Positions 23,962 through 33,889 of a stretch of DNA of 64,000 nt are shown here, in pieces; the first letter of the stretch is position 1; the number at the start of each line of letters is the position of its first letter. Under the pieces are notes generated by a model. The model had not been told where the DNA came from, made no database searches, and saw nothing but the letters and a program-made list of their open reading frames with translations. Location: assembly GCA_027021385.1 (NCBI GenBank), contig JALUUL010000079.1:131738-195737 (forward strand), written 5' to 3'. Made by a program: the position numbers and the translations under genes. This DNA is from Planctomycetota bacterium. GTDB lineage: Bacteria; Planctomycetota; UBA1135; GCA-002748355.

Positions 23962-26010
23962 ATGAATCTCCCATTCCGCCTGCGTCCGATCGTGGTCCTT
24001 CTCTCGTTGCTCGTGGGGCAGGGGGTCCTCCATGCCCAGACGAGCCAGGCGAGTTCCCTTTCGGCCCAACACCGGTTCGGACAGACCTTTCTCACCTGGA
24101 AGGAAGCGGCCGGGATCACTCCCCCGGATGCCTATCGCGTCTATCGTTCGAACAAGCCGATCGCAAAGACGGCGGACCTGACCAGCGCCGTTCTGGTCGC
24201 CGAGGTGCCGAAAGGAAGCTACTGGAACACCCGGGCGAACCGTCCCTTCACTCTCGCGCAGGGGAAGCCTCCTCTTGCCAAGGGCATGGGCTTCCTCGTG
24301 ACGACACCGGTGACGGGTGGAATCCGATACTACGCGGTCCTCGCGGTCAAGCAGGGGAGGGAGAATCGGACGATCGTATCCGGCGCGGGGGGGAACGTGG
24401 CGGGGCCGGTGACCGAATTGATCTCGATGCCCAAGCCCGTCCTCCAGGCGACGACGAACGGGGGAAAGGAGAAGTTCTTCGTCCATTTCGCGACCTCCCG
24501 GGATCGAACCGGGATGCCCGCGCAGGCCAACCGTGAAGGAAGGGTCTTCAACTATCGGATCTATATGGATCCGAACGCTCCCGGCCCTCGTCCCGTTCAT
24601 GTCCTCCTCCATGCCCATTCCCAGGATTTTCGGGCCTACCCCCTTCCGACCTGGGCGGATCGGAACGCGATCTTCATCTTCTTCGATGACGACAACCCCC
24701 CCGTAACCCACAGCCTGTGGTTCGGTTACCACCAGCAATACGGAAAGGGGACCCCATCGGGGAAGGTCGTCGATTACACCGAACGCCGGATCCTCTGGGT
24801 GCTCGATCTGATCCTGGCGGATACGACGTACAACGCGGACCGCAACCGCGTCTACGCCTTCGGAGCTTCCTTAGGAGCCATGGGGGCGCTGGGACTCGGT
24901 TTCCGTCATGCGGACCGCTTCGCCGCGGTGGGAGGGGTGGTTCCGGCCTTCGGGATCGTCCACAAGGATTTCTCCCTGAAGTCGGAGGTCGACAAGATCT
25001 TCGGGACGAAGACCCTGAACCTCTTTTCCTCCCTCGGGCCGCGGATCTACGACCTTTTCGACTATACAGCACAATGTGCGAACCTGGCCGCGAGCGGAGT
25101 TGCCCCGATGGTGTTCACCGCCGGTCGCGGCGACGCGGTGACCGGTTGGTCCGAAAAGCCGGCTTTCTTCCTGGCGTCGAATCGATTCCGGCAGCCCGGG
25201 ACCTTCTATTGGGACTACAGGACCCACAGCGTTCCGGGAACCTGGAGCGCAATCGAAGGTCGTTTGTTCCGTGAGCTGAGCCGGATCCGTCTGGATCGGC
25301 CTCTTCCGGTCTTCTCGAATCTCGATCTCAGTGACGATCCGGGAGACGGAAACCGTCTCAAGGGGGACGGGATCGGATCCTTGAACGGATATGCCTACTT
25401 CAATCCTCGGACCGTCGTCGAGACTGCTGCGAAGATCACCGCGGAGGTCGGCCTGAAGAACGATCCGAGCCGCCGCGATTACGCGATGAAGACCCTCGGA
25501 TACGCCGATCTCACGTTCCGCAGACTCCGGACCTTCACGCCTAAGGCGGGGACCTATTACCTGTTGAGGACGACGGGACTGGCTTCCAACACCGTCATCG
25601 AGGAACGCATCCTGACGACCGACGCGAACGGACTCTTGACCGTGCCGAAGGTCGAACTCAGCCGGACTCCCCGGAGGCTCACGATCGTCCCGATGAACCT
25701 GACTCTCCCCTACAACCACATCGGGGGCTCGCGTTCGGTGGGAGGGAGCCTGGCGGTCAGTCTGGAGGCGAAGGGCGGCCAGCCGGCCATTCTCACGGTG
25801 GGCACGAGGAAAGGGGCCATCTCGACCCCCTTCGGGGTCTGGGGGATCCTGGATCCGATCATCGCCTGGGCCGGGGTCACGCCGAAGACGGGGATCGTTC
25901 AACTCTTCATGAGGGTTCCCTCGGATCCGAGGCTCCGGGGGCTCACCCTCCTGGCCCAGTCCATGGTCGGAACGAAGTTCGCCCCCCTCGTCTCGTTCAA
26001 GATCCGCTGA
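23962..26010 (+). CDS. Secreted esterase-like alpha/beta hydrolase
   Basis: ATG 23962 starts a clear signal peptide ending in LHAQ; the frame is open upstream but without coding character. The 682-residue product has an N-terminal fibronectin-like part (about 30-170, ending near PVTELI), then an alpha/beta hydrolase domain (about 185-440) with PVHVLLHAHSQ, the nucleophile elbow GASLGAMGAL and a late TAGRGD region, resembling esterases of the PHB-depolymerase and feruloyl-esterase type. The C-terminus (SDPRLRGLTLLAQSMV) matches a domain I associate with planctomycete secreted proteins. Substrate is unknown. It converges on and overlaps the amidase gene by 14 bases. Confidence 0.75.
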   Translation: MNLPFRLRPIVVLLSLLVGQGVLHAQTSQASSLSAQHRFGQTFLTWKEAAGITPPDAYRVYRSNKPIAKTADLTSAVLVAEVPKGSYWNTRANRPFTLAQGKPPLAKGMGFLVTTPVTGGIRYYAVLAVKQGRENRTIVSGAGGNVAGPVTELISMPKPVLQATTNGGKEKFFVHFATSRDRTGMPAQANREGRVFNYRIYMDPNAPGPRPVHVLLHAHSQDFRAYPLPTWADRNAIFIFFDDDNPPVTHSLWFGYHQQYGKGTPSGKVVDYTERRILWVLDLILADTTYNADRNRVYAFGASLGAMGALGLGFRHADRFAAVGGVVPAFGIVHKDFSLKSEVDKIFGTKTLNLFSSLGPRIYDLFDYTAQCANLAASGVAPMVFTAGRGDAVTGWSEKPAFFLASNRFRQPGTFYWDYRTHSVPGTWSAIEGRLFRELSRIRLDRPLPVFSNLDLSDDPGDGNRLKGDGIGSLNGYAYFNPRTVVETAAKITAEVGLKNDPSRRDYAMKTLGYADLTFRRLRTFTPKAGTYYLLRTTGLASNTVIEERILTTDANGLLTVPKVELSRTPRRLTIVPMNLTLPYNHIGGSRSVGGSLAVSLEAKGGQPAILTVGTRKGAISTPFGVWGILDPIIAWAGVTPKTGIVQLFMRVPSDPRLRGLTLLAQSMVGTKFAPLVSFKIR

Positions 26011-27106
26011 TCCCGTCCAAGGGGGGCGATGTCGCGGATCGAACGAGGTCGGGAAAGCGCTTCCTGATCCATGAGACCAGGGGGAGGAGGTTCCGGCCCG
26101 GGCATGCCGTCGCTCCCGGACCTTTCGGATGGATCTCCCTGTGCGTGAGTATGCGGGCGGGGGGGATCCGGTATCGAGAGGTCAGGGCGAGAAGGAGATT
26201 CAGGAGCGCCTCGGTTTGAGGGCGGGTCGCGAACTGCCCCCCTCCTCTTCCCGGCTGGAAATTCCCGAGCAGGCAGATTCCGATGTTGTGACGGTTCGTC
26301 GAGCCGTTTCCCGCATGGGCTCCCTGGAATCGGAACTCACGTCCTTCGAAGACTCTTCCCATCCTGTCGATCAGGAAGTGGTACCCGATATCCGCCCAGT
26401 GCATGTCGCGGATATGGTTGCGTTGGATCGCTCTCAACTGGGATTCCGCGTCCGAACCGTCATCGGCGGCCAGCATCGCGCTGTGATGAATCGTGATCTT
26501 CGTGGGACGGCCCATCGGGTCCATACGGCTCGCATCCCCCCGCCGGCTCTTCCACTGGGCGCGGGTGATCAGGGGAGGCATGGGAAAGATCCGGTTCGCG
26601 GGGATGGAAACCGTCTTCTCCGGCAGTCCCCACCGTTTCCGCAGCCCGGCGACGAGCTTCCCGAACCTGTTCCTTCCTCCTTTCTCCACGGCCGCATCGA
26701 GGGACTTGACGGCCCCGATCCTGTCTCCTCGTTCCATCTCGATGCGCGCCCTGAGGATCCAGGCGAGGGGCGCGGCCTCGGAGACTCCCGCGTGGTCCCT
26801 GACGAGGGCGTCCAGGGTGGATAGAGCCCGCTCCCTCTTGCCGAGCAGAGATTGGAGACGTGCGATTCTGAGTTCGAGGGCGGCTTCCTCTTGTCGATCC
26901 AGGCGGAACGTTCGTTTTCCGGATTCGAGCCTCTCCTGTAGGCCTTGCAGTTCGAGGCTGGCCGATCCCCGCGGGACCGCCAGCAAGGATTCCGCGGAGA
27001 GAGGAGGTGCGGGGAAGAGGGGGGAGGAATAGGGCCCCGGTCGCGAACGGCAGCCCAGGAGGGAGGCCGTGAGTCCCAGAATCAGGATTCCGCCCTTGAG
27101 ATGCAT
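25997..27106 (-). CDS. N-acetylmuramoyl-L-alanine amidase lipoprotein (PGRP/AmpD type)
   Basis: The 369-residue protein has a lipobox (SLLGC, Cys19), a helical middle part (about 50-155) with TPR-like spacing, and a zinc amidase domain at about 180-350. Zinc ligands and conserved positions are seen as TIHHSAM, HWADIGYHFLIDRMGRVFEGR, GAHAGNGSTNRHNIGICLLGNF and THREIHPKGPGATACPG. It should cut the bond between muramic acid and the stem peptide from an envelope-anchored position, serving wall turnover. The GATACPG motif supports catalytic competence. Confidence 0.9.
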   Translation of the reverse strand: MHLKGGILILGLTASLLGCRSRPGPYSSPLFPAPPLSAESLLAVPRGSASLELQGLQERLESGKRTFRLDRQEEAALELRIARLQSLLGKRERALSTLDALVRDHAGVSEAAPLAWILRARIEMERGDRIGAVKSLDAAVEKGGRNRFGKLVAGLRKRWGLPEKTVSIPANRIFPMPPLITRAQWKSRRGDASRMDPMGRPTKITIHHSAMLAADDGSDAESQLRAIQRNHIRDMHWADIGYHFLIDRMGRVFEGREFRFQGAHAGNGSTNRHNIGICLLGNFQPGRGGGQFATRPQTEALLNLLLALTSRYRIPPARILTHREIHPKGPGATACPGRNLLPLVSWIRKRFPDLVRSATSPPLDGISGS

Positions 27107-27316
27107 GCGCTTCCCCTCCGTTTCCGCTCACGAGACGGGAGACCTTCCCGAAAGGGCGATCATAACGGCCGCAGGGGAACGGGCCAGGATCGGCTTCCGC
27201 GTTTCGGGTCTTCCCGTGGCCCCTCGGGTTCAGGAATCCTCCCGGGATGTCCGAAGGAATCAGAGATCCCCGATGTCGTCACCTTAGACCTCGGGATTGG
27301 AATCCTGGAGTGCCAG

Positions 27317-27766
27317 ATGAATGCAGAAGTCGACCTGGAGCTGAACGGCGAACTGGATTTCCTTCGCCTCGCCTGGCAAGCCGCGGAATGCGTCCTGGAT
27401 CGGATCCTCTTCGAGGAGGACGAGGAACAGTGTCGCTACAACCTTCTGCTGGCTATACAAGAAGCCTTGACGAACTCCCTCCGGCACGGATACGGGGATG
27501 AGGCCCCGGAACGGAAGTGGATCGGTCTCCGGATCCGGGTGCACGAAGGCTGTCTCAGGATCGAGATCCGTGACCGGGCCTTCCCCTTCGACCCGACCGT
27601 CGTGCCGGATCTCCAGGACACTCCGGAAGGTGAGGTCCTTCCTGAAGGTGGATACGGACTCAGGATCATCCGCGCCGTCACGGACCGTCTGACCTATCGG
27701 CGGGAAGAGGAGATGAACGTCTTGGTCCTCGAGAAACAGCTCCTCGGAGCCGTCACGAGAGCCTGA
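27317..27766 (+). CDS. RsbW-like anti-sigma factor / serine kinase
   Basis: This 149-residue HATPase-type protein starts at ATG 27317 with GGAG nine bases upstream. Motifs are LLAIQEALTNSLRHGYG (N-box), EIRDRAFPFDP (G1-like) and GGYGLRIIRAVTDRLTY (G2). Such proteins bind a sigma factor or phosphorylate an anti-sigma antagonist. It is followed 16 bases later by an RsbU-type phosphatase and a receiver protein, forming a partner-switching module; no STAS antagonist or sigma gene is in the window. Confidence 0.87.
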   Translation: MNAEVDLELNGELDFLRLAWQAAECVLDRILFEEDEEQCRYNLLLAIQEALTNSLRHGYGDEAPERKWIGLRIRVHEGCLRIEIRDRAFPFDPTVVPDLQDTPEGEVLPEGGYGLRIIRAVTDRLTYRREEEMNVLVLEKQLLGAVTRA

Positions 27767-27782
27767 GGCGGCGAAAGATACG

Positions 27783-29462
27783 ATGATCGGGGTCGGTTTG
27801 AGGGACCTGGCGGACGGGCTCGCCCTGGTCGCCACGCACTTTTCGCGTGGGGACGGGGAGGAGGCTTTTTACATCCTGGACGAGAATTTCCAGGTGCTCG
27901 CCCGGGGGGGCGCCGCTTCTCTGGATCGCCGCCGCGCTCTCGTTTCCACCTCCGAATCGGGGAAGCCTCGGCTTCGACTCGACAAGGATCGGATCGGAGT
28001 GCTCGAGAGCGTCGATCTTTCCAACGGGGAGCAATGTCACGTCGTCGTGACCTCGGGGAAGGAGGGGGATCTCGAGCGGTTGAAGGTCTTCGCGGCCTGG
28101 CTCGGCGATGTCCTCCAAAGGGAGGGACTCAGGGATTTCGAGTCCGAGGATACGACGGCCCACCTCCTGGGGTGCTTCGAGCAGATTCGCGCGGTGCACG
28201 ACTTGGCGGACCGGCTTCCCGAACGGGAAAGCGCCTCGGAGATGGCGAGGTTGTGTCTCCGATCCCTGATCCGAGCGGTTCCGGCACGCCGCGCAGGGGT
28301 CTATTTCGAAGGAGGGGGGGAGGGTGAAGGGCTGACGCTCCTGTTCGATGAGCAGGGTCGGGACTGCGAGGAAGAGCTTCCTCCGCGCCCGATCGTACTC
28401 GGCCCGACCCGCGAAGTCCTGGAGACGGGGACCGTGGCCTATGGTCCGATCGACCGGTACGGGATTCCTCCGGGAAGCCTGGAGGAGCTTGCGGAGAGAG
28501 ATCTCTGCATCGTTCCGATCGGTCAGGGGAGGGGCCCGAAGGGCGCTCCCTTGGGAGCGATCTTCCTCTTCGACCATATTCGGTCGGTCGGCGGGCGATG
28601 CATCCCCTTCGGGAATCCGGAAGCGGAGATGGCCCAATCGGTGGCCGTGCTTCTCGGGTTGGCGGTCGACACCCGAAGAAGGGTCGCCGCGGAAAAGGAA
28701 CTCCAGATCGCCCGGACGATCCAGGAGACCTTGAATCCGCGAAACCCTCCTCGTTGGAGGGGCTTGGAACTCGCGGGCGTGAACCGCCTCGCGAATCAGG
28801 TCGGCGGCGACTACTTCGACTGGCTGGAAGGGCCTCGGGGGAGGAAGCATTTACTGATCGCTGACGTCTCCGGACACAACATGGCCTCAGCCATGGCCAT
28901 GGTCATGGCCAGGTCCCAGATCCGCCTCTTGGTCGAAAGCGAATCCTCTCCTTCGGCCATCCTCGGAAGACTCGCTGCGGCCTTGCACAAGGACTTGACC
29001 CGGAACGAACTCTTCCTGACCGCATTCCACATGACCCTCGAGAAGAGTCGCACAGGTTGGGTCATGCGGTACACGAATGCAGGGCACAACCCGCCTTTGC
29101 TCCTTCGGGCGGACGGTTCCCTGGAATGGTTGGAAGGGGGAGGACCCGTCGTCGGCTTCCTCCCCTCCGTCGAATACGAGGAAATGAAAGGCCGGTTGGA
29201 GCCGGGGGACCTGCTGGTGCTCTACACGGACGGGGTCACCGAGGCCCAGGATCCACGCGGCGAGATGTTGGGGGAAGAAGGTCTCAGGGTCCGCGTCGGG
29301 GACCTCCGGGACGAATCCGCGGAAGGGATCCTCGGGGGGATCCTCGAAGCGGTGGAAGCGCGGAGCGGCCCCGGCGGACAGGAGGACGACGTCACCGTAC
29401 TCGTACTCAAGGTTCCGGGGGGGGGGGCGCCGAAAGAGGACATCGAGGAGCCTGCATCATGA
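27783..29462 (+). CDS. RsbU/SpoIIE-type serine phosphatase with GAF-like sensor domain
   Basis: The 559-residue protein has an N-terminal sensor part (about 1-140), a GAF-like domain (about 140-300) and a PP2C domain of the SpoIIE type (about 320-545) with GGDYFDW, LLIADVSGHNMASAMAM, TNAGHNPPLLL, YTDGVTEAQ and EDDVTVLVL. It would dephosphorylate an anti-sigma antagonist in answer to a signal. Eleven consecutive G residues (29417-29427) lie 12 codons before the stop, which overlaps the next start by ATGA; slippage there would change the tail and the coupling. Upstream of it is the RsbW-like gene. Confidence 0.9.
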   Translation: MIGVGLRDLADGLALVATHFSRGDGEEAFYILDENFQVLARGGAASLDRRRALVSTSESGKPRLRLDKDRIGVLESVDLSNGEQCHVVVTSGKEGDLERLKVFAAWLGDVLQREGLRDFESEDTTAHLLGCFEQIRAVHDLADRLPERESASEMARLCLRSLIRAVPARRAGVYFEGGGEGEGLTLLFDEQGRDCEEELPPRPIVLGPTREVLETGTVAYGPIDRYGIPPGSLEELAERDLCIVPIGQGRGPKGAPLGAIFLFDHIRSVGGRCIPFGNPEAEMAQSVAVLLGLAVDTRRRVAAEKELQIARTIQETLNPRNPPRWRGLELAGVNRLANQVGGDYFDWLEGPRGRKHLLIADVSGHNMASAMAMVMARSQIRLLVESESSPSAILGRLAAALHKDLTRNELFLTAFHMTLEKSRTGWVMRYTNAGHNPPLLLRADGSLEWLEGGGPVVGFLPSVEYEEMKGRLEPGDLLVLYTDGVTEAQDPRGEMLGEEGLRVRVGDLRDESAEGILGGILEAVEARSGPGGQEDDVTVLVLKVPGGGAPKEDIEEPAS

Positions 29463-29833
29463 CCGAAAACCTCAAGGTCCTTGTCGTCGACGACGAGCCC
29501 TTCATCCTCCGTTCCTTGACCTTCGTCCTCCAGAAGGGGGGGTTCGAGGTCCTGGAGGCGCGGGATGGAGAGGAGGCCCTCGAGATGATCCGGCGTCACC
29601 GTCCCGGTCTCGTGTTCCTGGACGTTATGATGCCGAAAATGAACGGATACGACGTCGTCCGCGAGGTCCGCGAGGACGAGGAATTGAACGAGGTCCATGT
29701 CATTCTGTTGACGGCGAAGGGTCAGGAATCGGACCGGGCCCTGGGCCTGGACGCGGGCGCCAACGATTACCTGACGAAACCCTTCAGCCCCAGCAGGATT
29801 CTCCAGATGGCCAAGGAGGTCCTGGAGGGCTGA
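29459..29833 (+). CDS. Single-domain response regulator
   Basis: This 124-residue CheY-like receiver has no output domain. Acidic pocket VVDDEP, phospho-acceptor in FLDVMMPKMNGYD, the switch Thr in LLTAKG and KPF near the C-terminus are all present. It overlaps the phosphatase gene by ATGA and probably controls or reports on the partner-switching module. No histidine kinase is adjacent. Confidence 0.92.
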   Translation: MTENLKVLVVDDEPFILRSLTFVLQKGGFEVLEARDGEEALEMIRRHRPGLVFLDVMMPKMNGYDVVREVREDEELNEVHVILLTAKGQESDRALGLDAGANDYLTKPFSPSRILQMAKEVLEG

Positions 29834-29990
29834 GCCTCGCGGAGCCCCCGCGTCCGGTCTCGGTCCGGGAAAAAAGGATCGGATGGCCGTGGGGAAAGCG
29901 GGCGGCGGATGGACGTGAAAGCCTCGGGGCATTCCGGAGGCTCCGAGGAAAACCCTTTCGAGGCGGAGGAGTTCGGCCCAATATGCGGGT

Positions 29991-30761
29991 ATGGAAGCTT
30001 CCCGTCCCTTCGTCTTCGATACCGGAGAGAGCGATTTCACGACCACGGTCCTCGATGCGAGCCGGAGGGTCCCGGTGCTCGTCGATTTCTGGGCGGATTG
30101 GTGCGGTCCGTGCAAGGTCCTCGGCCCTCGGCTTGAGGCTCTTGCCGAGGAGTACGGGGGGGGGTTCCTTCTCGCCAAGGTCGATACCGAGAAGGAGGTC
30201 CGCCTGGCGACTGCCTTCCAGGTCCAGAGCATCCCCTTCGTCGTGGCCTTCAAGGACGGAAGACCCGTGGACGCCTTCATGGGGGCCCTTCCCGAACCCA
30301 AGCTCCGTGATTTCCTCGACCGGATCGGGGCCGCACTCAGGGGCGCTGCGGAGAAGGAGGAGCCGACGGGAGCCGCGGGGCCTCTCGAGGAGGCTCTCGA
30401 TCGGATTCGGGAAGGCGATCCCGAGGGCTTGAAGGAGGCGATGGAGGGCCTTTCCGGGATCGAGGAGGAGGGGCCGGATCAAGAAGACGCGCGCCGCTTG
30501 GAGGAGGCCCTTTCCTTTTTCGTGACCGACCCTCCCCCGGGGGAGGAGGCGGCGGAGGCCCTGCGATCCGCCCGCGGGGCCTGGGTCGCGAAGGACCTCC
30601 CCAGGTCGATGGAACTGCTCCTGGAGTCGATCGCGGCCGATCGAGGGTTTCGGGACCAGTTGGCCAGGAAGGCCCTCGTCGTCCTGCTGAGGGCTCTCGA
30701 GGACCGCAGCGCGGAACTCGTCGAGGAGACCCGGAGCCGCCTGGCGAATCTCCTCTACTGA
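29991..30761 (+). CDS. Thioredoxin-TPR protein, CnoX/YbbN type
   Basis: The N-terminal thioredoxin domain (about 10-115) carries the active site WCGPC (Cys38, Cys41) and the cis-Pro in SIPFVV. A helical C-terminal region (about 130-256) with TPR-like pairs follows, including the ending RALEDRSAELVEETRSRLANLLY. This domain order matches CnoX, a cytoplasmic redox holdase that works with chaperonin. No signal peptide is present. Confidence 0.88.
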   Translation: MEASRPFVFDTGESDFTTTVLDASRRVPVLVDFWADWCGPCKVLGPRLEALAEEYGGGFLLAKVDTEKEVRLATAFQVQSIPFVVAFKDGRPVDAFMGALPEPKLRDFLDRIGAALRGAAEKEEPTGAAGPLEEALDRIREGDPEGLKEAMEGLSGIEEEGPDQEDARRLEEALSFFVTDPPPGEEAAEALRSARGAWVAKDLPRSMELLLESIAADRGFRDQLARKALVVLLRALEDRSAELVEETRSRLANLLY

Positions 30762-31061
30762 TTTCCGGATCCTCGTTCGAGGGTGGTCGAGGGACTTCCC
30801 TGGCTCGGAAGGAGCCGCTCCAAGAGGCGCGGAGGCCCTCGACCCCTCGCGGAACCGATCCGGAAGTTACAAGCCCGACACGTTCCGAGGCCGCATCGCC
30901 ACTGCTTCGCATTAGAATGGCGGCAGGGTTTCCGCCCCGGGGCGATCACCTTTCTCGTTTCCCGTTCCGCGTGGACCCTCCCGGTTCCCTCGTTCCCTTC
31001 CTATCGAATCCCCGCTTCCGGAGCTTCTCCACCGGAAGTGCTTCTCCAAGGAGGCTCGTCG
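30762..31061. other. Upstream region of the DUF1800 gene
   Basis: This 300-base gap contains no gene I can support, although the frame of the downstream gene is open through it. TAGAAT at 30914-30919 could be a -10 hexamer, but no good -35 lies 17 bases upstream. No hairpin or repeat stands out. Confidence 0.4.
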
Positions 31062-32573
31062 ATGACGACCCAGATCACCGGACCGGTCTTCACCCGGCAT
31101 CGCGCTTCCGCAGTGCGCGGCGGCGGAGGGATCTCCAACCCCCAGATGGCCAATGAAGACCTGACGCCATGGCAACCGACGGCGACCGATCCCTGGGACG
31201 AGAAGAAGGCCCGGCACCTCTTCCGCCGGGCCGGCTTCGGAGGACGCCCGAGCGAGATCGCCACCCTCGTCAAGTTGGGGGTGGACCGCGCGGTGGACCT
31301 CTTCCTGGTCGTTCCCAACCTCACGATCCCCGAAACCGGGACACACATGTTGCCCACCGGGGAAGTCCTCAACCTGAGCACCTATTCCGGCCAGGTCGCG
31401 GCCTGGCTGTGGCTCATGGCGAACTCCTCCTGGCAACTCCAGGAGAAGATGGCGCTCTTCTTCCATGACCATTACGCGACCGGGATCAACAAGGTCCGCT
31501 ACCCGGAGATGATGGGAAAGCAGATCAACCTGTTCCGAAGGACGGCGCTCGGACGCTTCCGGGACCAGTTGATCGCCGTCTCCGCGGATCCCGCGATGCT
31601 CTACTGGCTCGACAACCGCCTCAACCGTCGGGGGAGGCCGAATGAGAACTACGGTCGGGAGATCATGGAGCTGTTCTCGATGGGGGTCGGGAACGGATAC
31701 ACCGAAAACGACGTGAAGGAAGCTGCGCGGGCCTTCACCGGCTGGACGGCGATTCTCGGCTACTTCTATTTCAACCCCTCGGCGCATGACTCGGGGAACA
31801 AGACCTTCCTGGGTTCGACGATCACCGGAAGAACGGGAACCTCCGGGGTCCTCGAGGGCTTCGATGTCGTCGACATCATCCTCAAGCAGAAGGCGCCGGC
31901 CGAGTTCATGGTCAAGAAGATCTGGGAGTGGTTCGTCTACGAGAACCCGAGCCGGGTCCTGATCACGAAGCTGGCGAACAGGTTCCGGCAGGACGGCTAC
32001 AACTTCCGATCTTTGATGGAGTTGATCTTCCGTTCGAAGGCTTTCTATTCCTCCTCGGCGATGAAGGCCCTCGTCAAGAACCCGGTCGAATACGTTATCG
32101 GGGCCCTTCGGAACACCGATCAGCGCAACGTCAGCTACACGAGGGTCGCGAACCGATTCCTCCGCATGGGGTGGCCGCTGCTCAACTTCGCGGGTCCCGA
32201 CGGCCTGCCCGACGGCACGTCTTGGATCAATTCCCAAAACGTCATCAATCGATCCAACTTTGCCTCCGAACTCAATACCCGGAGCACGAGGGGCTATCTG
32301 CGGACCGTCATCAGCGGGTTCTACCTGAACCGCCATGATTGGGTGGCCGAAGCCAAGACCCTGGGGCTCACGACTCCGACGAAGATCGTCGACCACTACC
32401 TGAAACGGCTCGTGGACGGGGAAGTGCCCGCCTCCGTCAGGACGGCCTTGATCGATTACATGACCCGGACCGACACGGGTCGGCTCACCTGGAATCTGAC
32501 GCTCTACGGACAGCAGAAGATCTCCGGGCTCGTTTACCTGATCATGAATCTTCCCGAATACCACATGAACTGA
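31062..32573 (+). CDS. DUF1800 family protein
   Basis: ATG 31062 is fixed by AAGGAGG seven bases upstream, giving 503 residues. The family pattern is present: KARHLFRRAGFGGRPSEIATL (about 48-70), EKMALFFHDHYATG, NYGREIMELFSMGVGNGYTENDVKEAARAFTGW, and a C-terminal LVYLIMNLPEYHMN. No signal peptide is apparent. DUF1800 genes typically lie beside DUF1501 genes, as here, with a ten-base gap, and are abundant in Planctomycetota, Acidobacteriota and some proteobacteria. Biochemical function is not established. Confidence 0.93.
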   Translation: MTTQITGPVFTRHRASAVRGGGGISNPQMANEDLTPWQPTATDPWDEKKARHLFRRAGFGGRPSEIATLVKLGVDRAVDLFLVVPNLTIPETGTHMLPTGEVLNLSTYSGQVAAWLWLMANSSWQLQEKMALFFHDHYATGINKVRYPEMMGKQINLFRRTALGRFRDQLIAVSADPAMLYWLDNRLNRRGRPNENYGREIMELFSMGVGNGYTENDVKEAARAFTGWTAILGYFYFNPSAHDSGNKTFLGSTITGRTGTSGVLEGFDVVDIILKQKAPAEFMVKKIWEWFVYENPSRVLITKLANRFRQDGYNFRSLMELIFRSKAFYSSSAMKALVKNPVEYVIGALRNTDQRNVSYTRVANRFLRMGWPLLNFAGPDGLPDGTSWINSQNVINRSNFASELNTRSTRGYLRTVISGFYLNRHDWVAEAKTLGLTTPTKIVDHYLKRLVDGEVPASVRTALIDYMTRTDTGRLTWNLTLYGQQKISGLVYLIMNLPEYHMN

Positions 32574-32583
32574 GGAGGCGACG

Positions 32584-33855
32584 ATGGAAACCACGAGACG
32601 AGAACTCCTCGCGGGCGGCCTCGGCGCCGGCCTCGCACTCCCCCTGGTCCGGGGCGGGCTCGCCCCTTCCTGGATGACCGCCGGGAGCGGCACGGAAGAC
32701 ATCCTGGTCATCCTGCAGCTTCGTGGAGGGAATGACTTCATCCACAACCTTTTCCATCCAGACGAGCCGAAGTACGCCGCCGCGCGGCCGACCTTGAAGA
32801 TTCCGAAGACCAAGGCCATCCAGCTGCAGACCAACGGGGCCCTGTACCTGAATCCGAACCTGGCCGCGTTCAAGGCCCTGTTCGATGCCGGAGATCTGGC
32901 GATCATCCCCGGGGTCGGCTACCCCAATCCCAACTTTTCCCATTTCCGCTCCCTCGACATCTGGGCGACGGCGGATCCTACGGCCACCTCGGCCTATTCC
33001 GGGTGGCTGGCCCGTTACCTGCAGAAGGCCTATACGGGAGGGTTCGGCGTGCCGGCGATGGACTTTGAGAGTTCCCTGAACCGCTGGTTCACCGGGAATC
33101 CCGTCCCCACGTTCACGAGCATCTCGACCTTCCAGTTCCTTCCGGATCCCGCGACCAGTTTCGATCGGAAGCTGGAGATCGCGCTCCTCGAGTCGAATGC
33201 GAAGGCCCTGCGCCCTCTGGCGGGCCCCAACCTGAAGTTCGTCGCGAATGCCGTCGGGAAGACCCCCGGGGATGTCGGCCTGATCCAGAAGACGGGCGCC
33301 AACTACAAGCCCCTGGTCACCTATCCCTCCGCGAATTCGAAGGAGCGCGCGGTCTCGAAATACCTCCAGATGGCGGCCCGCTACATCACCGGCGGCCTCC
33401 GTACGCATCTCTACCAGATGTCCATCGGAGGTTTCGACAACCATGCGAACGAGGTCACCTCGACGGATCCGACCGCCGGAACCCTGAACGAGTTGCTCGC
33501 GGCGGTGAGCAAGGGGGTCAAGGCCTTCCTGGACGATCTCAAGAAACAGGGGGTGACCCGGAAGGTCGTTGTCATGGTCTTCTCGGAGTTCGGCCGCCGG
33601 GTCGGCGAGAACGGGAACCTGGGAACCGACCACGGAGCGGCGGGCATCACCTACGTCGCGGGAACCCCCGTCAAGGGCGGACTCCATGGCGCCTATCCGG
33701 ACTGGACGAAATACAGCGGGCCCGCGTGGAACCGCGTGAACTTCGCCTACACGACGGATTTCCGTTCGGTCTATGCGACCTTCCTTGAGAGGTACTGGCT
33801 CGTGAACTCCGCGCTGGTCCTCGGGAAGAAGTGGACCCCGCTCTCCTTCCTGTGA
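32584..33855 (+). CDS. DUF1501 family secreted protein (sulfatase-like fold)
   Basis: The 423-residue protein opens with a twin-arginine-type signal (TRRELLAGG followed by a hydrophobic stretch), so Tat export is likely. Family hallmarks are DILVILQLRGGNDFIHNL, GVGYPNPNFSHFRSLDIW, SIGGFDNHANE, VVMVFSEFGRRVGENGN, TDHGAAG and KGGLHGAYP. The fold is related to alkaline-phosphatase and sulfatase superfamilies, but substrates are unknown. It follows the DUF1800 gene by ten bases and starts with a GGAGG ribosome site. Confidence 0.94.
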   Translation: METTRRELLAGGLGAGLALPLVRGGLAPSWMTAGSGTEDILVILQLRGGNDFIHNLFHPDEPKYAAARPTLKIPKTKAIQLQTNGALYLNPNLAAFKALFDAGDLAIIPGVGYPNPNFSHFRSLDIWATADPTATSAYSGWLARYLQKAYTGGFGVPAMDFESSLNRWFTGNPVPTFTSISTFQFLPDPATSFDRKLEIALLESNAKALRPLAGPNLKFVANAVGKTPGDVGLIQKTGANYKPLVTYPSANSKERAVSKYLQMAARYITGGLRTHLYQMSIGGFDNHANEVTSTDPTAGTLNELLAAVSKGVKAFLDDLKKQGVTRKVVVMVFSEFGRRVGENGNLGTDHGAAGITYVAGTPVKGGLHGAYPDWTKYSGPAWNRVNFAYTTDFRSVYATFLERYWLVNSALVLGKKWTPLSFL

Positions 33856-33889
33856 TCCGGCCCTGGGGGAAGGGTACGGCAGCCGGGGA

